Of a DNA stretch of 35,528 bases, positions 14,933 through 20,632 are shown in pieces (position 1 is the stretch's first letter; the number at the start of each line of letters is the position of its first letter). Made by a program: the position numbers and the translations under genes. Below the pieces are notes generated by a model that worked only from the letters and a program-made list of their open reading frames with translations, had not been told where the DNA came from and made no database searches. Source of the stretch: an uncultured Clostridia bacterium (GTDB taxonomy: Bacteria > Bacillota > Clostridia > Christensenellales > Borkfalkiaceae). The stretch lies in assembly GCA_944362555.1 (NCBI GenBank), contig CALVTL010000018.1, positions 1-35,528 of the forward strand. The letters run 5' to 3'.

Positions 14933-15136
14933 ATGGAACAAAAGAACACCCTGCGGGAGAACCGTGAAAGATTACGGCTCACGCAAAAGCAAGTCGCCGA
15001 TACGATCGGAATTGCAGAATCGGCATACCAACGCTATGAGTATGGAGTGCAAGTCCCTAATGTATTTATGGCAGTGAAAATTGCAAAAGTGTTGAAAATC
15101 TCGGTCGAAGAACTATTCCTCATCGATCAGGAATAA
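14933..15136 (+). CDS. Cro/CI-type HTH regulator (convergent copy, plus strand)
   Basis: A 67-aa single-domain HTH_3 protein: LRENRERLRLTQKQVADTIG, IAESAYQRYEYGVQVPN, VFMAVKIAKVLKISVEELF. GGGGAGAGG is the ribosome binding site. Its last nine codons (EELFLIDQE) overlap the 3' end of the minus-strand HTH gene at 15113, which ends EELFLIDEE. The two are paralogues arranged head-on. It may act as the Cro-like partner of the minus-strand repressor. Confidence 0.82.
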   Translation: MEQKNTLRENRERLRLTQKQVADTIGIAESAYQRYEYGVQVPNVFMAVKIAKVLKISVEELFLIDQE

Positions 15137-15310
15137 TTCCTCCACGGTCGTGTCGAGCGCGCGGGCAATCCGGATAGCGGTATCCACGGATGGAATTTGC
15201 TTTCCGTATTCGTAGACTTGCAGCGCCTGATATAGAATGCCAACCTTTTTCGCAAGTTGCGGTTGTGTCATTTTTCGAGCTTTACGAAGTTCGGCTATTC
15301 GATTTTTCAT
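15113..15310 (-). CDS. Cro/CI-type HTH repressor (convergent copy, minus strand)
   Basis: A 65-aa HTH_3 protein: MKNRIAELRKARKMTQPQLA, KKVGILYQALQVYEYGKQIP and IRIARALDTTVEELF. The ATG at 15310 has CGGAG upstream; an earlier in-frame ATG lies inside the operator region and is rejected. A leftward promoter at 15415-15444 drives it. Two matching 20-bp operator palindromes lie between it and the rightward promoter for the gene at 15459, so it probably represses the downstream assembly operon and its own leader. Confidence 0.82.
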   Translation of the reverse strand: MKNRIAELRKARKMTQPQLAKKVGILYQALQVYEYGKQIPSVDTAIRIARALDTTVEELFLIDEE

Positions 15311-15328
15311 AAAAAACTCCGAAAACCC

Positions 15329-15357
15329 TTGACACAATGAAAAAGTTGTGTTATACT
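15329..15357 (+). promoter_or_regulatory. repressible rightward promoter of the 15459 operon
   Basis: TTGACA (15329-15334), 17 bp, TATACT (15352-15357). The spacer is filled by an operator palindrome (15332-15351). Confidence 0.8.
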
Positions 15358-15383
15358 TCAGGAACACAAATAATTCATTGTGC
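15332..15383. promoter_or_regulatory. two 20-bp operator palindromes
   Basis: ACACAA-N8-TTGTGT (15332-15351) and ACACAA-N8-TTGTGC (15364-15383), centres 32 bp apart. Identical half-sites and spacing identify one regulator, most simply the HTH protein encoded at 15113-15310. Confidence 0.78.
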
Positions 15384-15414
15384 TTTGTTGGGATTATGAT
15401 GATGAAAGCAAATC

Positions 15415-15444
15415 ATTATACCACAAAATCGCGGTGAAAGTCAA
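15415..15444 (-). promoter_or_regulatory. leftward promoter of the HTH repressor
   Basis: Leftward TTGACT (15439-15444), 18 bp, TATAAT (15415-15420), giving a leader of about 95 nt before the ATG at 15310. Its sequence is related to the small-RNA promoters. Confidence 0.7.
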
Positions 15445-15458
15445 GGGAGGCGAAAGAA

Positions 15459-15860
15459 ATGACGGAAAAGCAGAAAGAGGGGATGCGGAAGCAGCTCATG
15501 AGACAGTTTTCGCGGAACAACCGGTATTGGTCGTACAATGGGACGTACTTCGAGATGTCTGGCAATTTCGGATGGCGGGATCTGGACGTGTGGGTGACCT
15601 TCCGCAACCGCGAGAGCGGACTGGAGATGACGATGCAATATCGCAGCGCCATGCTCCATGCGGCGAACGAGCCGTTTGCGGTGGAGCGAAAGTTTACGGG
15701 CGAGGAGCGGTTCAGTCAGGCCATCGAGGCGATCAGGGACTATCTGGAGCGGCTTTCCGTGGTGGTGCTGCCCGTACTTGCGGAGCAGCACGAGCAGATG
15801 GGGAAATACGACGCGCGGCTCGGCGCGGCGGTGAACGCCATCACAACAGACGACCGATAA
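15459..15860 (+). CDS. Hypothetical protein, first gene of the assembly operon
   Basis: A 133-aa soluble protein with a strong GGGAGG ribosome binding site. Residues 20-70 are beta-rich and aromatic (RYWSYNGTYFEMSGNFGWRD, then LDVWVTFRNRESGLEM). The C-terminal half is a long helix (EERFSQAIEAIRDYLERLSV). As the first product after repressor release it could be a regulator or a single-stranded-DNA-binding type protein, but no family motif supports either. It was placed in the Zot operon by strand and promoter. Confidence 0.6.
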   Translation: MTEKQKEGMRKQLMRQFSRNNRYWSYNGTYFEMSGNFGWRDLDVWVTFRNRESGLEMTMQYRSAMLHAANEPFAVERKFTGEERFSQAIEAIRDYLERLSVVVLPVLAEQHEQMGKYDARLGAAVNAITTDDR

Positions 15861-16106
15861 CATCCCGATTTCGGGGGCACGACCCCGCATTCGGGCATAC
15901 GTTCCTCCTTTTGGCTATGCCTGCATGGTAGTATGCCGGGCATAGTACAAAGGAGACGCGCCGATGGCGCCCGCGACGGACGGGCGGAAGGGCATGACCT
16001 TCCCATCGGCATCTCTCTCCAAAACGCCCGCGGGCTTGCCTGCGGGCTGCGGAGAGGAAGGGAAAACGGCGCTTCGGCGCTGAAAATAAAACAAGGAGAG
16101 AGGACT
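15861..16106 (+). other. intergenic leader with hairpins; possible 39-aa ORF
   Basis: The region contains a CCCGATTTCGGG palindrome (15864-15875), a CTATGCC/GGCATAG inverted repeat near 15914-15948, and a long GC hairpin built on CCCGCGGGC near 16031-16050. An ATG at 15964, eight bases after AGGAG, opens a 39-codon reading frame ending at 16083. Its Pro/Ala/Gly-rich product looks like no known protein and is weakly supported. Confidence 0.3.
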
Positions 16107-16346
16107 ATGGTAAGAACGATCATGATGAGCGAAGAGGAATACGAGCGCTTTTGCGCATTCCGCGGAGCGGAAAAGACGGTGAGCAGCGTGCGGGCGCAGG
16201 GGCTGCAGGAGGCGCGGGCGCATAACGAGCTTGCCGAGGCGGTGCTTGCGGCGTTCGATATGCGGGTGGACGGCAGCGAGATCATTCTCTGCGACAGGGA
16301 GAAAGCCGTGCGCGCTCTGATGCTTGCGAGCGCTGCGCTTGTGTGA
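16107..16346 (+). CDS. Small hypothetical protein
   Basis: A 79-aa mainly helical protein (MSEEEYERFCAFRGAEKTVS, later EARAHNELAEAVLAAFDMRV) with an AAGGAGAGAGG ribosome binding site. That site decided the start over an earlier in-frame ATG at 15933, which has no binding site. Soluble, no motif recognised. It belongs to the run of closely spaced genes leading to the Zot-like ATPase. Confidence 0.6.
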   Translation: MVRTIMMSEEEYERFCAFRGAEKTVSSVRAQGLQEARAHNELAEAVLAAFDMRVDGSEIILCDREKAVRALMLASAALV

Positions 16347-16355
16347 GGTGGTGCG

Positions 16356-16706
16356 ATGCAAGTTCCGAGTTTATCGGTGTTCGGGTTCCGCCGCTTCGAC
16401 ATGGGCGAGCGGGGCGCTGCGTTTCTGCGGTTTGAGGTGCCGGAGACGGACACGCGCAAGGCGGAGGTCCGCGAGGAATCCTCCTACTGTTATTCGGAGT
16501 TCAAGAGCTATACGGTGCGGGTCCCGCTGCCGCGCACGCCCGTGGTGACGGGGATCGTCATCATCGAGCGGACGAGCAAGTCGCGGTACAGCGTTTCGGC
16601 GTGCGGGCGGGACGGGAACGGAGAGAACAAGATCGTGAACTTCTCTGCCGCCAACCGGATGGAGATCATCGACGGCGTGGAATGGCTCTGGAGGAAAGAC
16701 CGATGA
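16356..16706 (+). CDS. Hypothetical beta-rich protein
   Basis: A 116-aa protein of alternating beta strands (LSVFGFRRFDMGERGAAFLR, KSYTVRVPLPRTPVVTGIVI). No signal peptide or TM. Size, fold type and position could fit a filamentous-phage pV-like single-strand binding protein, but no motif confirms that. It overlaps the next gene by ATGA. Confidence 0.6.
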   Translation: MQVPSLSVFGFRRFDMGERGAAFLRFEVPETDTRKAEVREESSYCYSEFKSYTVRVPLPRTPVVTGIVIIERTSKSRYSVSACGRDGNGENKIVNFSAANRMEIIDGVEWLWRKDR

Positions 16707-16912
16707 AGCCCATCAGTGTGTTGCTGCATGAAGTGACGGAAAAGGACGTCGCGGCGCTGCCGCACGGATGGAGCGTGCTGGTGTACGACTTTTTGTACGG
16801 GCAGCTCTCCATCTGCAAGAAGGGCGTGGACCATATTCCGAACGACAAAAAGCGGTATGTTTTGCTTTTGTATAAATTGCCCGCAGCGGCGTCCGCGCCC
16901 GCGGGCGGATAA
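16703..16912 (+). CDS. Small hypothetical protein
   Basis: A 69-aa protein translationally coupled to the previous gene through ATGA. Beta-rich (WSVLVYDFLYGQLSICKKGV, KRYVLLLYKLP) with an Ala/Pro tail. No TM helix of sufficient length, so it is not a convincing coat protein. Family unknown. Confidence 0.55.
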   Translation: MKPISVLLHEVTEKDVAALPHGWSVLVYDFLYGQLSICKKGVDHIPNDKKRYVLLLYKLPAAASAPAGG

Positions 16913-16923
16913 GGAGAAAAAAT

Positions 16924-17628
16924 ATGAAGTACAGGGCAGGAAAGGACAAGGCAAGCGAGGTCCGGGTGTATAAGCATCTCCCGGACGGATGGCGGGTGAA
17001 CGAAGGGACGACGACGCAGCCCGCGGGGACGGTGTGGATCTCCAACGGGCCGATGTTCCGGCGCGGGAAGGACGGAAAGCTGCGTCATAACCGTGCATAC
17101 AAAGACGCGCTGCTTGTGACGGACGAGAAACTCATGGTGACGCGCATTGCCGAAAGGCGCCGCTATGAAAAGGACGACAGGTTCATTTCGGACAAGACGA
17201 CGGAGGCGAAGATCCGCAGCGAGATGCGCCGCCAGGAGCGGGAGCGCAAGAAGCGGGAGGCGTTGGATAAGAAGCGCCCCGTGGTGACGGGCAAGCCGCC
17301 CGCCGCCAAGAAGCCTGCCAAAAAGCCCGCGTCCAAACGCCCGATGACGGCGCTTGAAAGGAGCGTCAAGCCCACGACGGACAAGGTGGGGGACGTGCTC
17401 GTCAATCAATCGGGTGTGAAATACACGATCATCGGCGAGAAATACGGACCGGCGAAAGGCTATGACGACGGAAAAACGAAGGTGCGGCGTCTGGTCGTCA
17501 GAGCGGACGGGGGCGGAACGTTCGAGATCGGGGATCATGCGTTCAAACATTACCGTGACAGTAAGGTTTTGAAGCGCGTGCCTGCCAAAAAGCCCGCCAA
17601 AAAGCCCGCTGCGCCGCTCAAGAAATAA
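16924..17628 (+). CDS. Basic protein with KKPAKKPA repeats
   Basis: The 234-aa protein has three parts. Residues 1-75 are a small folded domain (VRVYKHLPDGWRVNEGTTT). Residues 80-145 are a highly basic helix and linker with Lys-Pro-Ala repeats (AAKKPAKKPASKRP). Residues 146-220 are a second folded domain, followed by another KKPAKKPA tail. The histone-H1-like tails suggest DNA binding or compaction. Two tandem minus-strand small RNAs begin immediately behind its stop codon, as with the other basic-protein genes. Confidence 0.6.
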   Translation: MKYRAGKDKASEVRVYKHLPDGWRVNEGTTTQPAGTVWISNGPMFRRGKDGKLRHNRAYKDALLVTDEKLMVTRIAERRRYEKDDRFISDKTTEAKIRSEMRRQERERKKREALDKKRPVVTGKPPAAKKPAKKPASKRPMTALERSVKPTTDKVGDVLVNQSGVKYTIIGEKYGPAKGYDDGKTKVRRLVVRADGGGTFEIGDHAFKHYRDSKVLKRVPAKKPAKKPAAPLKK

Positions 17629-17694
17629 AAAAGACCGCGCCCCCTTGCGGTTGACGCGGGTTGGTGGTTCCGGAACGCACCTGCCTTATTGGCA
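17627..17694 (-). ncRNA. minus-strand small RNA 3
   Basis: About 67 nt from the promoter at 17700-17728 to a U6 tract (17627-17632). Three hairpins: UGCC-AAUAA-GGCA; a central GGUG(C)GUU-CCGG-AACCACC stem; and a terminator stem CCGCG/CGCGG. The CAGGUGCGUU segment and central hairpin recur in small RNA 4 with compensating changes. It abuts the stop codon of the gene ending at 17628. Confidence 0.62.
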
Positions 17695-17699
17695 AAGCC

Positions 17700-17728
17700 A
17701 TTATAAACGAAATGCTCGGTAAAGTCAA
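17700..17728 (-). promoter_or_regulatory. promoter for small RNA 3
   Basis: Leftward TTGACT (17723-17728), 17 bp, TATAAT (17700-17705). Confidence 0.78.
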
Positions 17729-17740
17729 ACGGTTTGCAAT

Positions 17741-17811
17741 AAAAAACCGGAGCGGCGGTTAAGCAGGCTCCGGGGTGGCGCGTTCCGGAAACGCACCTGA
17801 CTCTAAGGTCA
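17741..17811 (-). ncRNA. minus-strand small RNA 4
   Basis: About 70 nt. Hairpins: UGAC-CUUAGA-GUCA; an 8-bp central stem GGUGCGUU-UCCGG-AACGCGCC; and a terminator CCGGAG/CUCCGG followed by U6 (17741-17746). It is a tandem paralogue of small RNA 3, with its own promoter and terminator. It shares the initial GAUAGUGACC-type start with small RNA 1. Confidence 0.65.
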
Positions 17812-17816
17812 CTATC

Positions 17817-17845
17817 ATTATAAGCGATTTCCGGGGAAAAGTCAA
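17817..17845 (-). promoter_or_regulatory. promoter for small RNA 4
   Basis: Leftward TTGACT (17840-17845), 17 bp, TATAAT (17817-17822). Confidence 0.78.
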
Positions 17846-17955
17846 TAGGTTTCGGAAAAACTTCCCGAAAAGGGGGTTTGCAAGGGAACAGGGGCGGAAA
17901 AGCCCCGTCCCGATACAGGAAAATCACGGTGAAAGCCGAAAAAGAGGTGGGAGAG

Positions 17956-18417
17956 ATGAAAGAATGTGCAACGCGGCGCAACGTCGTCCATTGCGTGTAT
18001 GACGCCCAAACGGGCGAGTTGTTGGCGTTCGGGCAGCGGAAGAAGGAGCTGGGCGGCATGACGTCGTTCGGGAAGGTGCGCGACGGGCTGCGCAAGGCGG
18101 ATATGTATCTGCGGCACGCGGTCATCTGCGGGCGGGACTGTTTCATCCACTATGTTGCGGTGCGTGAGATGGACCTCAAAGGCGTGCGCTCCATGGTGAC
18201 GCAGGCGGGCAGGAAATACGGCTTGCGTGCGCAGAGAACGTGCGCTCCCGCGCCAGAAAAGCGGGAGAAAAGGAGCTGGTTCAAGAAGTTCCTGCGCGAC
18301 GTCGGAACGGCGTTCTTCGCCTTTCTTTTGGGGATGCTTGCCGTTGCAGCGATCTTTTTTCTCAACGAGTTTCTTTTCCCTTCCCGGATGTTCGATTGGA
18401 TAGGAGGTGTGGCATGA
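17956..18417 (+). CDS. Membrane protein preceding the Zot-like ATPase
   Basis: A 153-aa protein whose first 105 residues are a cytoplasmic, mildly basic domain (VVHCVYDAQTGELLAFGQRK). A basic amphipathic segment follows (KREKRSWFKKFLRDV), then one TM helix (AFFAFLLGMLAVAAIFFLNE, about 119-138) and a short outside tail. The ATG at 17956 has GAGGTGGGAG upstream. The Zot-like protein itself lacks the TM helix usual in that family, so this protein may supply the inner-membrane anchor of the assembly complex (inference). It overlaps the next gene by ATGA. Confidence 0.62.
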   Translation: MKECATRRNVVHCVYDAQTGELLAFGQRKKELGGMTSFGKVRDGLRKADMYLRHAVICGRDCFIHYVAVREMDLKGVRSMVTQAGRKYGLRAQRTCAPAPEKREKRSWFKKFLRDVGTAFFAFLLGMLAVAAIFFLNEFLFPSRMFDWIGGVA

Positions 18418-18608
18418 GCGAGGCGGAAAAGCGTGCCATCGATTATCTCATCCGCGAAGGCGGGGCAGATACCTGCAAAAAGTGCGTGTATTGTGCCGAT
18501 GATGCCGACGCGGAGCGCATTTCGGAGTATGGCTGCCCGTATGCGGCGGAGGGCAATGGCTGCATCGAGGGCATAACGGCATATTTTGCGGAGCACGCGG
18601 AGGCATGA
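18414..18608 (+). CDS. Small Cys-rich protein
   Basis: A 64-aa protein with a Cys cluster (CKKCVYC, then CPY and NGCIEG), probably a zinc or metal site, preceded by an acidic helix (SEAEKRAIDYLIREGGADT). Coupled by ATGA to genes on both sides, which ties it to the membrane protein and the Zot-like ATPase. Family not recognised. Confidence 0.6.
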   Translation: MSEAEKRAIDYLIREGGADTCKKCVYCADDADAERISEYGCPYAAEGNGCIEGITAYFAEHAEA

Positions 18609-19459
18609 TCACCATCATCTTCGGCGCGCCGGGGAGCGGGAAATCGTCACTTGCCACCTGCTTTCTGCAGCAGGTGTACTGCCGCGAGGGGGTGTACAGG
18701 CTGCGCCGTGCGCAGGCGCGCATCACAGCCGAGAACGCCGCCCGCGGCACGCGGCTCTCCGTTCCCGAAAAGCCGCCCATCTTTGCAAATTTCCAGGTGA
18801 AGTTCAAAGTCGGCTATGAAAAGTGGTTCGAGCCTTACTTCGTGAACGGCTACTATCTGGGGCTTCCGAACGAGAGCATGGAAACGCAGTTCATCCCGCC
18901 GCATAGTGCGGTGTTCCTGGGGGAGGCGCAGCGCTATTTCAACAGCCGCAGGAGCGGGAATTTCCCCGATTGGGTCTCACGGTTCTATGAGATGCACAGG
19001 CACTATGCCGTTGACTTCTGGATGGACGTGCAGCGGCCCGCTCTGATCGACGCGAATATCCGCGAGATCTGCCGCAACTTCATCGAAGTGCGGGAGATGG
19101 TACACGAGCGGGACGAGAACGAGCGGATCGTGCATACCACGTTCAGATGCCGCACCTTTGAAAATTGGGGCGCGGTGGAAAATTATCTCTCCACGGGCGA
19201 GGGGTTCACGGAAAGGGACTACGAAAACGACGGGAATATCTTCCATGCGTTCAACAGCTATTCCTATTTCGGTGAATTTCTGCCGCCCGAGGGGAAGGAC
19301 TTCAAAATGCTGCCGTTTTTGAAAAAGGGCAGCGCGCGGCGGGCGCGGACGCGGAGTTTTACAACACGTCGCAGCCGAAGGGCTACCGCAATGACAAGAC
19401 ATCATCGGCAAAACCAAAGGGGGAGCAGAAATGACCGAGGACATTGGCGGGCTCAATGA
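18605..19459 (+). CDS. zot: Zot/pI-like filamentous-phage assembly ATPase, probable frameshift near 3' end
   Basis: The zero-frame product is 284 aa. Walker A is FGAPGSGKSSL (about residues 6-16). The Walker B/Zot region is AVFLGEAQRYFNSRRSG (about 100-116; the usual Asp before Glu is Gly here), followed by the family's EMHRHYAVDFWMDVQRP and ANIREICRNFIEVREM. Zot/pI proteins drive extrusion of filamentous phage across the membrane. After LPFLKKG the zero frame turns into Arg-rich low-quality sequence. The -1 frame from 19327 reads GADAEFYNTSQPKGYRNDKT and stops at 19434, overlapping the next start as ATGA. The true protein probably ends there, by programmed -1 frameshift or a sequence error. 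Confidence 0.8.
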   Translation: MITIIFGAPGSGKSSLATCFLQQVYCREGVYRLRRAQARITAENAARGTRLSVPEKPPIFANFQVKFKVGYEKWFEPYFVNGYYLGLPNESMETQFIPPHSAVFLGEAQRYFNSRRSGNFPDWVSRFYEMHRHYAVDFWMDVQRPALIDANIREICRNFIEVREMVHERDENERIVHTTFRCRTFENWGAVENYLSTGEGFTERDYENDGNIFHAFNSYSYFGEFLPPEGKDFKMLPFLKKGSARRARTRSFTTRRSRRATAMTRHHRQNQRGSRNDRGHWRAQ

Positions 19460-19949
19460 AAAGTATTATGAACTTTTCGGGCGTCTGAATGAGAATGCCG
19501 AGATCATCTCCAAAGAAATGCGGGAGATCGTCTCGAAAAATCTCCTCGAGCAGTACAGGGCGGAGTATTCTCTGTTTGCGCTGCGAAAGGAGATCGAGCA
19601 CGCGCGGGAGGCGTATGCGTTACAATTAAAGCGCGGGGCGTTGGTGCCGCGCAGCTGGCGTTTCCTGGGGCTGTTCCGCCGCAAGTATAATACGGCTGCG
19701 GAGCTCATCGGCGAGGAGATCGGCTTGGAGGTGCAGCAGGACTATGCGCGCCAACGGGCACAGATCGAACGAATGGGCCGCGCGCTGTATGGCGAGGAGG
19801 AAGGCGACGTCGGCGATGAGGAGGACGAATTGCCGCAGGAAGCGCCGCAGGAGACGCAAGAGCTGCAGGACGGCACAGAGGACGGAAAACGGCAGGAAAT
19901 GCCGCAGCAAGGCGCGGAGAGCGCAGACGGTGCTGCAGATGTTGTTTAA
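19431..19949 (+). CDS. Coiled-coil protein with acidic tail downstream of Zot-like gene
   Basis: A 172-aa soluble protein. Residues 1-115 are helical and coiled-coil-prone (KYYELFGRLNENAEIISKEM, EYSLFALRKEIEHAREAYAL). Residues 120-172 form a Glu/Gln/Asp-rich disordered tail (EEEGDVGDEEDELPQEAPQE). Last gene of the assembly operon, coupled to the -1-frame end of the Zot-like gene. No TM. Function unknown, possibly an assembly cofactor. Confidence 0.6.
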   Translation: MTEDIGGLNEKYYELFGRLNENAEIISKEMREIVSKNLLEQYRAEYSLFALRKEIEHAREAYALQLKRGALVPRSWRFLGLFRRKYNTAAELIGEEIGLEVQQDYARQRAQIERMGRALYGEEEGDVGDEEDELPQEAPQETQELQDGTEDGKRQEMPQQGAESADGAADVV

Positions 19950-19980
19950 CAGATTTTTCCGCGAGCGGGCGAAGGTGGAT

Positions 19981-20025
19981 GCCTGCCCCGATGGGGGTTG
20001 GTGAAACCGCCCCCTCGGGGCAGGC
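19981..20025. repeat. 45-nt GC hairpin (origin or packaging-signal candidate)
   Basis: GCCTGCCCCGA (19981-19991) pairs with TCGGGGCAGGC (20015-20025). Inside, GGGGG and GGT pair with ACC and CCCCC around a GAA loop. There is no T tract, so it is not a simple terminator. It lies between the assembly operon and the replication gene, where filamentous phages carry origins and packaging signals. Function inferred. Confidence 0.5.
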
Positions 20026-20084
20026 AGACAGCGAGAACGGCGCGGAAGAGTGCGGTGCTTTGCAAGTGCAGATACCGCTTTTAT

Positions 20085-20123
20085 ACAAAATTTTTTGGCG
20101 CGTAGCGTCCAAAAAAATTTTGT
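20085..20123. repeat. AT-rich 14-bp inverted repeat (origin candidate)
   Basis: ACAAAATTTTTTGG (20085-20098) and CCAAAAAAATTTTGT (20109-20123) are complementary with one bulged A and enclose the loop CGCGTAGCGT. The combination with the GC hairpin upstream in a 320-bp gene-free stretch suggests a replication or packaging locus. Confidence 0.45.
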
Positions 20124-20149
20124 CGGCTCAAATTTGATTTTTTTCGGGA

Positions 20150-20254
20150 TCCCCGATTTCGGGGACGGCGTTTCGGGAAAATGACGTCGTGAAATCCCCG
20201 ATTTCGGGGACGGGGCGCCGGGTTCGAGCGCTCAAAAATCCCCGCAATGGGGGA
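20150..20254. repeat. cluster of three TCCCCG palindromes
   Basis: TCCCCG-ATTT-CGGGGA at 20150-20165 and 20195-20210, and TCCCC-gcaat-GGGGGA at 20239-20254. The spacer before the last one (CCGGGTTCGAGCGCTCAAAA) is repeated exactly before 22184. The last palindrome ends directly at the AGGAGG ribosome binding site of the gene at 20270. Confidence 0.75.
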
Positions 20255-20269
20255 AAGGAGGAAGGCGCA

Positions 20270-20530
20270 GTGTGTGTGCGTGCGATCGATCTCAACCAAC
20301 TGACCGAGCGGGACGACCTGCGCCTGCGCATCCTGGCAGAGGTCGTCGGGAAGGACCGCGCAGTGAAGCGTGTCAGCTTTCCCGAGATCGCCAAAAAATT
20401 GGGCATCGACCGCCAGAGCGTCGCCTATCACGTCAGGCGCCTGGTGGAGCAGGGGTATCTGCGCGCGTATTCCTCCGGCTATGAGCCGACAGAGAAAGTC
20501 ATCTTTTTTGACGGGAAAACGACGTCGTGA
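20270..20530 (+). CDS. Winged-helix transcriptional regulator
   Basis: An 86-aa protein. The HTH is clear: VSFPEIAKKLGIDRQSVAYH, then VRRLVEQGYLRAYSSGYEP, the wing of an ArsR/MarR-like fold. The start is GTG at 20270, eight bases after AGGAGG (GTG at 20276 is an alternative). Its position directly before the replication gene, with palindromes on both sides, suggests control of replication. The last codons (ending ACGACGTCGTGA) form part of a repeat also found at about 20182-20191. Confidence 0.7.
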   Translation: MCVRAIDLNQLTERDDLRLRILAEVVGKDRAVKRVSFPEIAKKLGIDRQSVAYHVRRLVEQGYLRAYSSGYEPTEKVIFFDGKTTS

Positions 20531-20531
20531 G

Positions 20532-20604
20532 ATCCCCGTTTTCGGGGATGAAGAGATCTTCGAGGGCGCGGATCCGCCCGGGCGAAATCCCCGTTTTCGG
20601 GGAT
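20532..20604. repeat. pair of perfect 18-bp ATCCCCG palindromes
   Basis: ATCCCCG-TTTT-CGGGGAT twice (20532-20549 and 20587-20604), separated by a spacer containing GCGCGGATCCGCCCGGGCGA. They lie between the winged-helix gene and the replication gene, and the second precedes the chosen start at 20633. Confidence 0.8.
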
Positions 20605-20632
20605 GGAAATCAACAAAAGGAAGGGAACGGCT

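Noticed and set aside
14441-14941. 166-codon minus-strand frame through small RNA 2
   Set aside because: It runs through the consensus promoter and starts upstream of it without a ribosome binding site; composition is antisense-like.
14299-20604. CRISPR array from the repeated TCCCCG palindromes
   Set aside because: Spacing is irregular, spacers are partly conserved between pairs, repeats are only 16-18 bp and no cas genes are present.
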